Below are positions 52,080-60,507 of a stretch of DNA of 64,000 bases, piece by piece (position 1 is the stretch's first letter; every line of letters begins with the position of its first letter). The notes under the pieces were generated by a model. The model was not told the DNA's origin, ran no database searches, and worked only from the letters and a program-made list of their open reading frames with translations. Origin of the DNA: F1-120-MAGs238 sp964484185. GTDB lineage: Bacteria; Planctomycetota; Phycisphaerae; Phycisphaerales; UBA1924. Where the stretch lies: NCBI GenBank assembly GCA_964484185.1, contig CAZAEQ010000009.1:66168-130167 (forward strand), in the 5' to 3' direction. Made by a program: the position numbers and the translations under genes.

Positions 52080-53021
52080 TCAGAACGCGGTTGCCGCAAC
52101 AACGCCGCTATCAACCACGATTCGATTGCGTCCACCGTGCTTCGCGGAATAAAGCGCCTTGTCCGCAGCTTGCACCAGTTGTTCAGCGCTCATGTTCGCC
52201 GCATCAGTAATTCCGGCAATTCCAATTGAGCACGTAATCTTGCGTTCTGGATGGCGAGCCCAGACCATGCTCTCCAGGGCAGCACGAATTCGCTCACACA
52301 GAACCAGCGCCGCCGTCGGAGACGTATCCGGCATAATGATCGCAAATTCCTCGCCGCCATACCGACACGGCACATCCGCCGTGCGGCACTGCTGACGCAG
52401 CAATTTACCCATGCCCTGAAGCACTGAATCGCCGGCTGGGTGCCCAAAGGTGTCATTAACGCTCTTGAAATGATCGAGATCGATTATCGCAAGCGCAAGT
52501 GGGTGAAACTGACGGTGAACACGCGAGTTCTCTTCTGCCCATCGCTCATCAAAGAACGCCCGGTTCGACAGACTCGTGAGCCCATCAACACGCGCTCGGT
52601 CGCTCAACAATCGAACCAGACGCTGCATCTTCAGCGCCGACCTCAAGCGGACACGCAGTTCGGTAAACTCAAATGGCTTGGTGATGTAATCAACTGCTCC
52701 CAGTTCAAACGCGGTCACCTTGTCCTGTGTGGCCTGCATTCCTGAGAGCATGATGATTGGAATCTCAACGGTTTCCCGGTCATTCTTTAGTCGCCGCATA
52801 ACCTCGAAGCCGTCCATATCCTGCATGTCCAGGTCCAGCAGAATGATCGCGGGTTTGAGCGACTTGGCTTTCTCAATTCCAATGGCGCCGTTTGGCGCGC
52901 CTTCAAGTTCAATCTCTTCCTGCTTCAATCTGGCCCGCAAAATGCGGTGCACATCAGGTGAGTCATCTATGACCAGCACCAGTGGCTTTGAGTCGTCGGC
53001 AAGTTGTGCATTCATCGGCAT
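52080..53021 (-). CDS. Response regulator with GGDEF domain (PleD-like)
   Basis: About 313 residues. Receiver domain (about 10-130): LVLVIDDSPDVHRIL, phospho-Asp in IILLDLDMQDMDGFEVM, and the Lys in AVDYITKPFEF. GGDEF domain (about 145-300): DGLTSLSNRAFFDERW, AIIDLDHFKSVNDTFGHPAGDS, CRYGGEEFAIIMPD (GGEEF), so active diguanylate cyclase is likely. Start ATG 53021 (or 53015). It lies 49 nt downstream of the HPt gene, probably in the same transcript. Probably activated by phosphorylation. Confidence 0.93.
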   Translation of the reverse strand: MPMNAQLADDSKPLVLVIDDSPDVHRILRARLKQEEIELEGAPNGAIGIEKAKSLKPAIILLDLDMQDMDGFEVMRRLKNDRETVEIPIIMLSGMQATQDKVTAFELGAVDYITKPFEFTELRVRLRSALKMQRLVRLLSDRARVDGLTSLSNRAFFDERWAEENSRVHRQFHPLALAIIDLDHFKSVNDTFGHPAGDSVLQGMGKLLRQQCRTADVPCRYGGEEFAIIMPDTSPTAALVLCERIRAALESMVWARHPERKITCSIGIAGITDAANMSAEQLVQAADKALYSAKHGGRNRIVVDSGVVAATAF

Positions 53022-53070
53022 GAGCACAGTTCCACGTTTTCACAATCAGCTTAACACGACCAGCAAAACA

Positions 53071-53409
53071 TTACGCTGCGGCGCGACGACAGAGTGTTAC
53101 AAGATCATCGAATTGAGTTTTCATCGATTCAAGCGTTCGCGAATCAGGCACGCCCTGGAGCCCCTTAAGCGTTCCCTCGAGCTTTCCGGCGGCGCTGCCG
53201 ATGACCGCAAAACCATATCCCCCCGACGCACCCTTCAACTGGTGCGAAATTCGCTTGAGGTCGTCGAATCTGCTGGCGTTCCAGATAGTTTCGAGTTCTT
53301 TCAATCGATCCGGCAGCTCGGAAACAAACACCTCGACGAGTTCAGCCATTTCTGGATCTGTTGCGAATTCGCTCTGTAGTTTCACATAATTCGTCGTTTG
53401 TTCCGCCAT
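53071..53409 (-). CDS. HPt-domain phosphotransfer protein
   Basis: 112 residues. The phospho-accepting His is in ISHQLKGASGGYGF, the signature of Hpt domains; a helical bundle surrounds it. It probably passes phosphate to the response-regulator/GGDEF protein encoded just downstream. No histidine kinase is encoded in the window, so the donor must be elsewhere. ATG 53409. Confidence 0.9.
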   Translation of the reverse strand: MAEQTTNYVKLQSEFATDPEMAELVEVFVSELPDRLKELETIWNASRFDDLKRISHQLKGASGGYGFAVIGSAAGKLEGTLKGLQGVPDSRTLESMKTQFDDLVTLCRRAAA

Positions 53410-53601
53410 GAATGTCCCCCTCGTGCCGCGTTCGAATCGGCGTTCCGATATAGGGGATTCCAGTCGCTTCCTCCGAAATAGGCGGCATATTCACCCACAG
53501 GTCCTTTTATTCCGTCATTACTGCCACCTCCCTCGGGCCCAGTTCTGGGAATACCCTCTACACCTTAGGTTTTCGGACGCGCAACTGGAGAGTTCTAACA
53601 T
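53410..53601. promoter_or_regulatory. 192-nt divergent region (HPt / tricorn-like)
   Basis: Promoter space for two divergent genes. A GGAGAG site precedes the plus-strand ATG by 9 nt. No tRNA or other RNA was found here. Nothing else is recognised. Confidence 0.4.
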
Positions 53602-56600
53602 ATGAAATACGGTCTTTCAACTTCGTCCTCGGCACTCACACTCACCGCCATCTGCGCGGTTGCGGGTCTTGCCGCTTCCGCATCCGCTCAGGCTCAACCT
53701 GCGCACCAGCCCGATGCGACCATGCTGCGCTATCCTGCGGTCAGCAAGTCTCATATCGCCTTCGTTTACGCCAACAACATTTACCTTGCGCCCCGAGCTG
53801 GCGGCATCGCGTCGCTCACTGCCGTCCCTCCAGGACAGTCTTCTTTCCCACGATTCTCACCAGATGGTGCCACGCTCGCCTTCGCCGCGAACTATGACGG
53901 CAATCGCGATCTTTACACCCTTCCTGTTGCTGGCGGCACTCCCTTCCGCGTGACCCACTTCCCCGGCTCTGAATCCCTCTGCAGCTGGACCAATGACAAT
54001 CGCCTCATGTTCCTCACCAGCGGCCTCGCTGGTTTGGGCCGCCAATCTCAGCTGTACTCAGTCCCCGCAACCGGCGGACAACCTGCCCGCTATCCCATGC
54101 CCTACTCCGGATACGGCTCCGTCAGCCAGGACGGCCAATCCATCGCCTTCACCCCCCACTCCACCGAGACCCGCACGTGGAAACGCTACCGCGGCGGCAT
54201 GGCGACCGACATCTGGGTCATGAACCTCAAAGACCTCACTTCCAAAAAGATCACCGATTGGGAAGGCACCGACTCGCTTCCAATGTGGGGCAAGGGCTCT
54301 GCAGCATCGGTCATCTTCTATATCTCCGACAACGGCCCGGAACATCGCCTCAATATCTGGTCATTTAACACAACAACCAATGAACGCAAGCAAGTCACCA
54401 CATTTGCTGATGACGATGTCAAATGGCCATCCTTTGGCCCAGGAACAGATGCAAACGCACCGGGCGAAATCATCTTCCAGCTTGGCTCGAAGATCATGCT
54501 TCTCGACCTTGCCAGCGGAAAGTCCAACCCCGTCAACATCTCTATCCCCGGCGCCAAGCCCAGCATTAAATCCCGTTCTGAAGATGCAAGTCGCAATATT
54601 TCTTCTGCCGCCATTTCCCCAACTGGCAAGCGCGTAGTTCTTTCTGGTCGCGGCGACATCTGGTCGGTCCCCGCTAAAGAGGGCCCAGCACGCAACCTCA
54701 CCAACTCTTCGGGCGTGTTCGAACGTGATCCTTCATGGTCACCCGATGGAAAGTGGATTTCTTACTTCAGCGACGAGAGCGGCGAATACGAACTCTACAT
54801 CCGCGCGGCCGACGCTAAGGCACCTGGCTACTCAAAGCTGGACGACACCGAGGAGACGGACAAGAAAGATGCAGATAAAAAGGACGCTGACAAGGATGCA
54901 AAAAAGGATGAACCTGCTAAGCCCGATGTCACCAAGGACTTCAAGCCAACCAAATTGACAACGCTCGGCGCCGGTTTCCGCTACGAACCCACTTGGTCGC
55001 CAGATGGCAAAATGATCGTCTTCACTGACAAAGCTGGCGGCCTGTTCCTGGTCACTCTTGATTGGAAAGATGCGGCGGTTACCGCAACCGTCAAACAGGT
55101 CGACATGAATCCCGATGCTTCACGCATGGGCTATTCATGGACCCACGATTCGTCAATGCTCGCATACGCCCGCACTGATGAAACTTCCAATCAGAACGCG
55201 ATCTGGATTTACAATGTCAAGACGGGGACTTCAACGCGCGTCACTAATCCGATTTTTAACAACGATTCCCCTGCCTTCGATCGCAAGGGCGACTGGCTGT
55301 ATTACTCCACAAACCGCAACTTCAACTCACCTCGCTACGCCGACCTCGACACCACCTTTGCCTACATCAATACTGGCATGATCATGGCCGCACCTCTTCG
55401 CGACAACATGAAGAACCCCTTCGCCGCCAAGAGTGATGAAGAGGAATGGAAAAAAGACGACAAGGCCAAAGACGCCAAGAAGGATGACAAGGACAAGAAA
55501 GACGAGAAGAAGGACGACAAGAAAGACGCCGCGAGTACAGCCGACGACGGCATCAGCGGCACCTGGGAATGTCAGACCACCACTCCTCAGGGCCCCCTTC
55601 CATTTAAACTGAATATCTCCCCCGCTGGCGAAGGCAAGATTTCGATCACGATCTCTTCAATCATGGGCTCTGCAACAGCCCAGTCTGACTTCGACAAGGC
55701 CACCGGCAAATTCTCCGCGAGTTTCGCTATGGGCAATGCCGCGGTCACCATCGAAGGAACCGCCAAAGATGGCGCCGTCTCTGGCACCTGGTCAGCCGGT
55801 GACACCAAGGGCGATTTCAGCGGCAAACGCACCGACAAAGGCGGCGACAAGGCCGACGCTAAGAAAGATGGCGACAAGGACAAGAAGGACGACGAAAAGA
55901 AGCCCATCAAAATCGATTTTGAGAACTTCGAAAAACGCGCCATCGCACTTCCCATCGCTCCCGGCGCGTTCGGCAACCTCGAAGTCAACGACTCCAATAA
56001 GCTCATTTACGCCCGTCGCGGCGGCGATGGCGCTGAAGGTGGCATCAAGATCTTCGATATCAACGATGACAGCAAAGAAGAAAAAGCAGTCGGCGCAGGC
56101 GGCGGATTCTCCATGTCCGCGGATGGCAAAAAGCTCCTTGTCGGCCGCGGATCCGGCCTTTCGATCGTTGATGCATCTGCCGGTGGCAAATCGCAGAGCG
56201 TCACAGTCACTGGCCTCCGCGTCACTGTGAACCCCAGAGAAGAATGGCGTCAGATTTTCACTGAAACCTGGCGCCTCTTCCGCGACTTCTTCTACGAACC
56301 CACCATGCACGGCGTCGATTGGCCCAAGATGCGTGATCACTACATGCAGATGATCGATGACTGCTCTAACCGCGAAGACGTCGCATATGTCCAGGCCGAA
56401 CTGGTCTCTGAACTCAACATTGGACACGCATACATCAACAGTCCAGGCGATGTTGCATCTCCTGGTCCTCAGGTAGCTGTCGGCATGCTCGGTTGCGACT
56501 GGGAGCTTGATACTTCCGGCGCGGCTCCCGCATACCGCATCAAGACTATCTACGAAGGCGGCCCGTGGGATACCGACGGCAAGGGCCCGCTCTCTCAACC

Positions 56601-57486
56601 CACCACGAAGTCCAACAAGATTTCTGAAGGCGATTACATTCTCGCCGTGAATGGTGCGCCCGTTGATACGACAAAGGACATCTACGCCGCGTTCATCGGC
56701 ACCGCCGACAAGAACACATCGCTCACTGTCTCATCAAAACCAGTGATCGACGACACCGCTCGCGAAGTCATTATCAAACCAATGGGAGGCGAAGGAACAC
56801 TCCGTTACCGCGCCTGGATCGAAAAGAACCGCAAGTACGTTGAAGAACAATCCGGTGGCAAGATCGGCTACATCTATGTTCCCAACACCGGCGTCGATGG
56901 CCAGAACGATCTCTTCCGTCAGTACTACGGCCAACGCGGCATGGCCGGCATCATCATCGATGAACGCTGGAACGGCGGCGGGCAGATCCCCACCCGCTTC
57001 ATCGAACTCCTCAACCGCCCCGCTACGAACTACTGGGCCAAGCGCGATGGACAAGACTGGACTTGGCCGCCAGATTCAGCTCAGGGCCACAAGGCCATGC
57101 TCATCAACGGTCTCGCCGGTTCCGGCGGCGACATGTTCCCCTGGCTCTTTAAGCACAACAAGATCGGCAAGGTCTTCGGCATGCGCACCTGGGGCGGCCT
57201 CGTCGGCATCTCCGGCAACCCCGGACTCGTTGACGGCGGCACTATTTCCGTCCCTACCTTCGGCTTCTACGAAACCGATGGCACATGGGGCGTCGAAGGC
57301 CACGGCGTCGATCCCGATGTCGAAGTCATCGATGATCCAGGCCTGACTTCACAGGGCAAAGACCCGCAGCTCGATGCAGTCATCAAGCACCTGCAAGATG
57401 AAATCGCAGCCCGCCCCTACACCGCACCAAAACGTCCCACAAGCCCCAATCGCGCAGGCATGGGCATCAAGCCCGAAGATAAGTAA
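53602..57486 (+). CDS. Tricorn-like S41 protease with WD40-like propeller
   Basis: 1294 residues. A signal peptide (residues 1-29, ending ASA-QAQ) precedes a long N-terminal propeller with repeats of the WSPDGKWISY type (FSPDGATLAFAANYDGNRDLY, TWSPDGKMIVFTDKAGGLF). Three Lys/Asp linkers (about residues 412-443, 612-646, 743-768) break it up, and between the last two lies a separate beta-rich domain (about 648-743). A second propeller region and a C-terminal tricorn/S41 part follow: core TETWRLFRDFFYEPTMHGVDW, NIGHAYINS (His region near 939), a PDZ-like stretch around ISEGDYILAVNGAPV, and NGLAGSGGDMFPW (nucleophile Ser near 1173). Probably an envelope peptide hydrolase. Confidence 0.9.
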   Translation: MKYGLSTSSSALTLTAICAVAGLAASASAQAQPAHQPDATMLRYPAVSKSHIAFVYANNIYLAPRAGGIASLTAVPPGQSSFPRFSPDGATLAFAANYDGNRDLYTLPVAGGTPFRVTHFPGSESLCSWTNDNRLMFLTSGLAGLGRQSQLYSVPATGGQPARYPMPYSGYGSVSQDGQSIAFTPHSTETRTWKRYRGGMATDIWVMNLKDLTSKKITDWEGTDSLPMWGKGSAASVIFYISDNGPEHRLNIWSFNTTTNERKQVTTFADDDVKWPSFGPGTDANAPGEIIFQLGSKIMLLDLASGKSNPVNISIPGAKPSIKSRSEDASRNISSAAISPTGKRVVLSGRGDIWSVPAKEGPARNLTNSSGVFERDPSWSPDGKWISYFSDESGEYELYIRAADAKAPGYSKLDDTEETDKKDADKKDADKDAKKDEPAKPDVTKDFKPTKLTTLGAGFRYEPTWSPDGKMIVFTDKAGGLFLVTLDWKDAAVTATVKQVDMNPDASRMGYSWTHDSSMLAYARTDETSNQNAIWIYNVKTGTSTRVTNPIFNNDSPAFDRKGDWLYYSTNRNFNSPRYADLDTTFAYINTGMIMAAPLRDNMKNPFAAKSDEEEWKKDDKAKDAKKDDKDKKDEKKDDKKDAASTADDGISGTWECQTTTPQGPLPFKLNISPAGEGKISITISSIMGSATAQSDFDKATGKFSASFAMGNAAVTIEGTAKDGAVSGTWSAGDTKGDFSGKRTDKGGDKADAKKDGDKDKKDDEKKPIKIDFENFEKRAIALPIAPGAFGNLEVNDSNKLIYARRGGDGAEGGIKIFDINDDSKEEKAVGAGGGFSMSADGKKLLVGRGSGLSIVDASAGGKSQSVTVTGLRVTVNPREEWRQIFTETWRLFRDFFYEPTMHGVDWPKMRDHYMQMIDDCSNREDVAYVQAELVSELNIGHAYINSPGDVASPGPQVAVGMLGCDWELDTSGAAPAYRIKTIYEGGPWDTDGKGPLSQPTTKSNKISEGDYILAVNGAPVDTTKDIYAAFIGTADKNTSLTVSSKPVIDDTAREVIIKPMGGEGTLRYRAWIEKNRKYVEEQSGGKIGYIYVPNTGVDGQNDLFRQYYGQRGMAGIIIDERWNGGGQIPTRFIELLNRPATNYWAKRDGQDWTWPPDSAQGHKAMLINGLAGSGGDMFPWLFKHNKIGKVFGMRTWGGLVGISGNPGLVDGGTISVPTFGFYETDGTWGVEGHGVDPDVEVIDDPGLTSQGKDPQLDAVIKHLQDEIAARPYTAPKRPTSPNRAGMGIKPEDK

Positions 57487-57520
57487 GCACACAAGTAATC
57501 ACATCTGATGTTCAATGAAA

Positions 57521-57549
57521 GGGAGGTACCAAATGGTGCCTCCCTTTTT
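57521..57549 (+). terminator. Intrinsic terminator after tricorn-like gene
   Basis: GGGAGGTACC (57521-57530) pairs with GGTGCCTCCC (57535-57544), one T-G wobble, loop AAAT, followed by TTTTTC. It ends the protease transcript. Confidence 0.9.
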
Positions 57550-57792
57550 CTTTGCATTCGCATCGTGAATCTCGTTCTCAACCCACTCGCCAACGCATCA
57601 GGATTCCTTTAGCCCAGATCTATGCAACCACCGCATGCATCCGTCAACATAGTTCACCGCTTAAAGAGCAGGAAGCGTCAGCGCCCCGTTGAGAACCCAA
57701 CCACCTGCCGCCAATGAGTTCAAAGACAACTACATTCTGCATTGCCCACTCAGCACTCAGCACACAGCACTCTGCCTTTACATTGAAATGAC

Positions 57793-57823
57793 AAAGACCC
57801 CGCGTCGTACACGCGGGGTCTTT
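57793..57823 (-). terminator. Intrinsic terminator after PEP-CTERM gene
   Basis: AAAGACCCCGCGT (57793-57805) pairs perfectly over 13 bp with ACGCGGGGTCTTT (57811-57823); loop of 5 nt. On the minus strand it ends in a T-rich arm, so it serves the PEP-CTERM gene that stops at 57889. Confidence 0.88.
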
Positions 57824-57827
57824 ATTC

Positions 57828-57858
57828 GGGAGAGAGGGAGAGAGAGAGAGAGAGAGAG
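57828..57858. repeat. GA-rich microsatellite
   Basis: About 30 nt of almost pure GA/GGA repeats lie between the PEP-CTERM stop and its terminator. Simple-sequence tract, liable to slippage; in the 3' UTR it probably has no coding effect. Confidence 0.9.
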
Positions 57859-57888
57859 TTCTTTGGAATCGTGAATCGGATCAGTTCA

Positions 57889-58515
57889 TCAAGCCCGGCG
57901 ACGGCGAGCCGCAACCAGACCACCAAGGCCCAGCAGAGCCAGCGAGCCAGGAGTCGGCACAATATCTGTCAACACACGAACCTGCTCAACATCGATTGCC
58001 CCGGTGAAATTCGCAAAGTTGAACGTCAGTGTGTTGCCCAGCACTGATACCAGAGTTGCAGCGCTGATGCCGCGACCAACCTGCCCAGTCGGGTACACGG
58101 TGCCAAACGCGCCGTACGCCGGATCAGACATATCCAGTGTGTTATCACCGTAGAACACATAGCGGATCTGTCCATCGAACGTCACGGTGCCCGAGGCAGT
58201 GAACGCCGGAGGCAGTGTCGACCAGTGAATGAAGTGGCTGTTGTAAACTCCAAAGGCCACCGGACCTGGGGTTGGCGAGCCGTTTGAAGATGGATTCGTT
58301 GTAAGGTCTGCAAGCAATGGTGCAGTAAGCTGACGCCCCTGCTGTTCATCCCAGCACTCGGCAAGTGGATTCACAATAGCGGGAAAGTTCGCAACCGGCG
58401 GCGGGGCAACCTGCACCGCCATACCAGTAGTACCGACAATCGCGCCCTGTGCAGCGCCGCACGCCGCCACAATCACAGTGAGACCGAAACATGCATTCTT
58501 AGTAACCTTGTTCAT
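57889..58515 (-). CDS. PEP-CTERM-like secreted protein
   Basis: 208 residues. A signal peptide (residues 1-24, CGAAQGA) leads to a beta-rich body containing PGPVAFGVYNSHFIHWSTLP and FDGQIRYVFYGDNTLDMSDP. The C-terminus has the exosortase pattern: IVPTPGSLALLGLGGLVAA then RRRRA. The motif is VPTPG rather than PEP. Unrelated in the body to the pair at the window start. AAGGG lies 8 nt before the ATG. Followed by a terminator. Confidence 0.88.
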   Translation of the reverse strand: MNKVTKNACFGLTVIVAACGAAQGAIVGTTGMAVQVAPPPVANFPAIVNPLAECWDEQQGRQLTAPLLADLTTNPSSNGSPTPGPVAFGVYNSHFIHWSTLPPAFTASGTVTFDGQIRYVFYGDNTLDMSDPAYGAFGTVYPTGQVGRGISAATLVSVLGNTLTFNFANFTGAIDVEQVRVLTDIVPTPGSLALLGLGGLVAARRRRA

Positions 58516-58664
58516 CTTGTAGCCCTTTATCTAGAGAGTTCACCACGACACTCCTGCAACATGCAAGCAACGTCGCTATTGACACAACGCAGCCACGGCG
58601 TTTCTCTCACGCAATTTCGAAAGAAATTACCAGATCGCTATTTTTGCCTGTATTTTCTGGGCTA

Positions 58665-59669
58665 TTACACACCACGCACGATGGCTCGTAGGACGACACT
58701 GTTCCGGATCGCCTCAAACGCGGTCCTGCCGGCACTTGCCGCCGGCACCAGGATCGTCTGCCCGGAACGCACTTCTTGCGATCCAAGCGTTCCAGATCCT
58801 TCCAGAATCATCAATACCTGCGGCCGACTCACGTTCCCAATCACGCCTTCGCTGCACACAAACATGCCGCCTAGAGAGACATTCACCTGATCAAGCTCAA
58901 AATATCCAGTGGTCACTAGGCGAGAAATTGCCTCGCCCGCTTTGTGTTTCGTCGCATCCCGCGCTCGATCGAACGTAATGCATTCCATCGACTGCTCAAT
59001 ATGCAATTCTCTCCCAATACGTCCCCAGTCGTACACACGGAACGTTGTATCGCTTGGTGTCTGCACTTCCGCGACAAGCACTCCCGCGCCAAGAGCATGC
59101 ACTGTGCCGCTTGGCAGATTGTGGCATTCGCCCTTCACAGCGGGCACTGCTTCCAGGAGTTTCACGACTCCCGCCCCGTCACCCTGCCGCAGTTCACGCT
59201 CAAAGTCCTCGCGCGTAGCGCCCGCTCGCAAGCCCTTGTAAATCACTGCACCAGGCTTGGCGTCCAGGATGTACCAGCATTCGGTTTTCAAATTCGCTTC
59301 GGGGTGCTTCTTGCAGTACGCAATACTCGGGTGCACCTGCACACTCAAGTTCTCCTGCGCATCCAGGTACTTCACCAGCAGCGGAAATCCGCCAGATGGC
59401 GAAAGCGGCACTTCGCCCAAAAGGTCTTTGCCCCAGAGCTTCACTGCATCGCCAATCGTCTTCCCCTTGAGCGCTCCGTTAGCAATGACGGAAATAGCGC
59501 TTCCCCCACCGCCGCCAGATGCGGAGGTTGAGGCCAGATCTGCCAACTCCCATGATTCACCGATCTTGATTCCGGGCGGCAGAACTTTGCCGATCCGCTC
59601 AAGACCGCGGCCGCCCCACACCTTTTCCTTGAAGATCGGCTCGAGAATCAATGGGTAACAGCCCGCCAT
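58665..59669 (-). CDS. manA: Mannose-6-phosphate isomerase, class I
   Basis: 334 residues, interconverting mannose 6-phosphate and fructose 6-phosphate, a zinc enzyme. YPLILEPIFKEKVWGGRGLERI, SVQVHPSIAYC (Zn His), KTECWYILDAKPGA and LPSGTVHALGAG (Zn His) are the class I marks. ATG 59669. It lies 19 nt downstream of the FabZ-like gene on the minus strand. Supplies mannose derivatives for polysaccharide or lipid. Confidence 0.92.
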   Translation of the reverse strand: MAGCYPLILEPIFKEKVWGGRGLERIGKVLPPGIKIGESWELADLASTSASGGGGGSAISVIANGALKGKTIGDAVKLWGKDLLGEVPLSPSGGFPLLVKYLDAQENLSVQVHPSIAYCKKHPEANLKTECWYILDAKPGAVIYKGLRAGATREDFERELRQGDGAGVVKLLEAVPAVKGECHNLPSGTVHALGAGVLVAEVQTPSDTTFRVYDWGRIGRELHIEQSMECITFDRARDATKHKAGEAISRLVTTGYFELDQVNVSLGGMFVCSEGVIGNVSRPQVLMILEGSGTLGSQEVRSGQTILVPAASAGRTAFEAIRNSVVLRAIVRGV

Positions 59670-59688
59670 ATGACTTTCTTATTCTTGC

Positions 59689-60213
59689 TTACTGCTTCTT
59701 TGAATCGATGGCGATCCCGACAACCGTGCTTTCAAAGACGATCGCACCGTTAGCGATTCCCTGCACCCGTGAAGTAAACCGCTTCGATGTCCATTTCAGA
59801 CTGTCAATCAAAATGTACATAGTCTGACCCGGCTCGACTGGATTGCGAAACCGTGCCTCATCTATCCCCAGCAGGGCGCAGATGTTCTCAATCGGTGTCC
59901 GCACATTAAATAGCCAGTTCGCAAGCTGTGCGCCAGCCTCAATCATCAGTACCCCGGGAAACATTGGCTTTCCCGGAAAATGCCCAGCCGCGAAGAACTC
60001 ATCGCCGCGGAAATGAACTTTGCCGATGGCTTTGCTCATATCCGCCGAGACCCACACCACAGAATCCAGCAACGCCATATTCCCGCGATGGGGATTGACC
60101 TTGCCAATCTCCTCTGGAGTCGCGGCGACAGCCATCAAGTCAATTCCTGTAATATCAAACAGGAACTTGGACCCGCGCTGAACTCCGCTGGTTGACGACG
60201 CAGCTGTTGTCAT
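59689..60213 (-). CDS. FabZ-like 3-hydroxyacyl-ACP dehydratase family
   Basis: 174 residues, hot-dog fold. FAAGHFPGKPMFPGVLMIEAGAQLA has the FabZ active His and Glu. The N-terminal 30-residue extension and the divergent first half (IDLMAVAATPEEIGKVNPHRGNMALLDS) make it a relative rather than a standard FabZ. Probably dehydrates 3-hydroxyacyl-ACP in fatty-acid or lipid A supply, or in a polyketide-like path. Lies 6 nt after the Hc1 gene. Confidence 0.78.
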   Translation of the reverse strand: MTTAASSTSGVQRGSKFLFDITGIDLMAVAATPEEIGKVNPHRGNMALLDSVVWVSADMSKAIGKVHFRGDEFFAAGHFPGKPMFPGVLMIEAGAQLANWLFNVRTPIENICALLGIDEARFRNPVEPGQTMYILIDSLKWTSKRFTSRVQGIANGAIVFESTVVGIAIDSKKQ

Positions 60214-60219
60214 GTGGCT

Positions 60220-60402
60220 TTAAGCAGATTTCTCTGAGTCCCGCAGATCAAGGACCTTTTCACGGACCTCTTGTGCTGCATTCTTGATGTCTTGCATCGA
60301 GGCGCGCACACGCACCCCAGCGGCTTTATTGCCACCTTCCGCACGCTTCACATCGTCTTCCGCGGCGGCAACCAGTTTTTTCAAATTCTCAAACGCTTCC
60401 AT
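60220..60402 (-). CDS. Histone H1-like Hc1 protein
   Basis: 60 residues, small, charged, mostly helical. The block LKKLVAAAEDDVKRAEGGNKAA, ending KNAAQEVREKVLDLRD, matches the short Hc1-type histone-H1-like family seen in Planctomycetota, Verrucomicrobiota and Chlamydiota. Expected to bind DNA. It lies in tight tandem ahead of the FabZ-like gene. ATG 60402, weak SD. Confidence 0.85.
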   Translation of the reverse strand: MEAFENLKKLVAAAEDDVKRAEGGNKAAGVRVRASMQDIKNAAQEVREKVLDLRDSEKSA

Positions 60403-60507
60403 ATCGACGCCTGCTTTCTTGGCGAATTGTTAAAACCACGTCCCCTATCATCCCCTGATGATGGTCCGGAAGCAAGTGGAGACTGCAGATTTATACCAAA
60501 TAAAGCC

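Larger units (their letters stand above)
57487..57888. other. 402-nt intergenic region
   Basis: Contains two terminators and a GA-rich microsatellite, described separately. The 240 nt between the two terminators show no open frame with protein character, tRNA, or recognisable RNA. Short repeats of AGCACTCAGCACACAGCACT type near 57752-57771 are simple sequence. Confidence 0.7.

Noticed and set aside
53420..53450. A GTTCGAATC string resembling a tRNA T-arm
   Set aside because: The flanking bases do not pair as a T-stem, and no acceptor or anticodon arm fits.
57828..57858. Possible CRISPR-like repeat
   Set aside because: It is a simple GA tract with no spacers; no array is found anywhere in the window.
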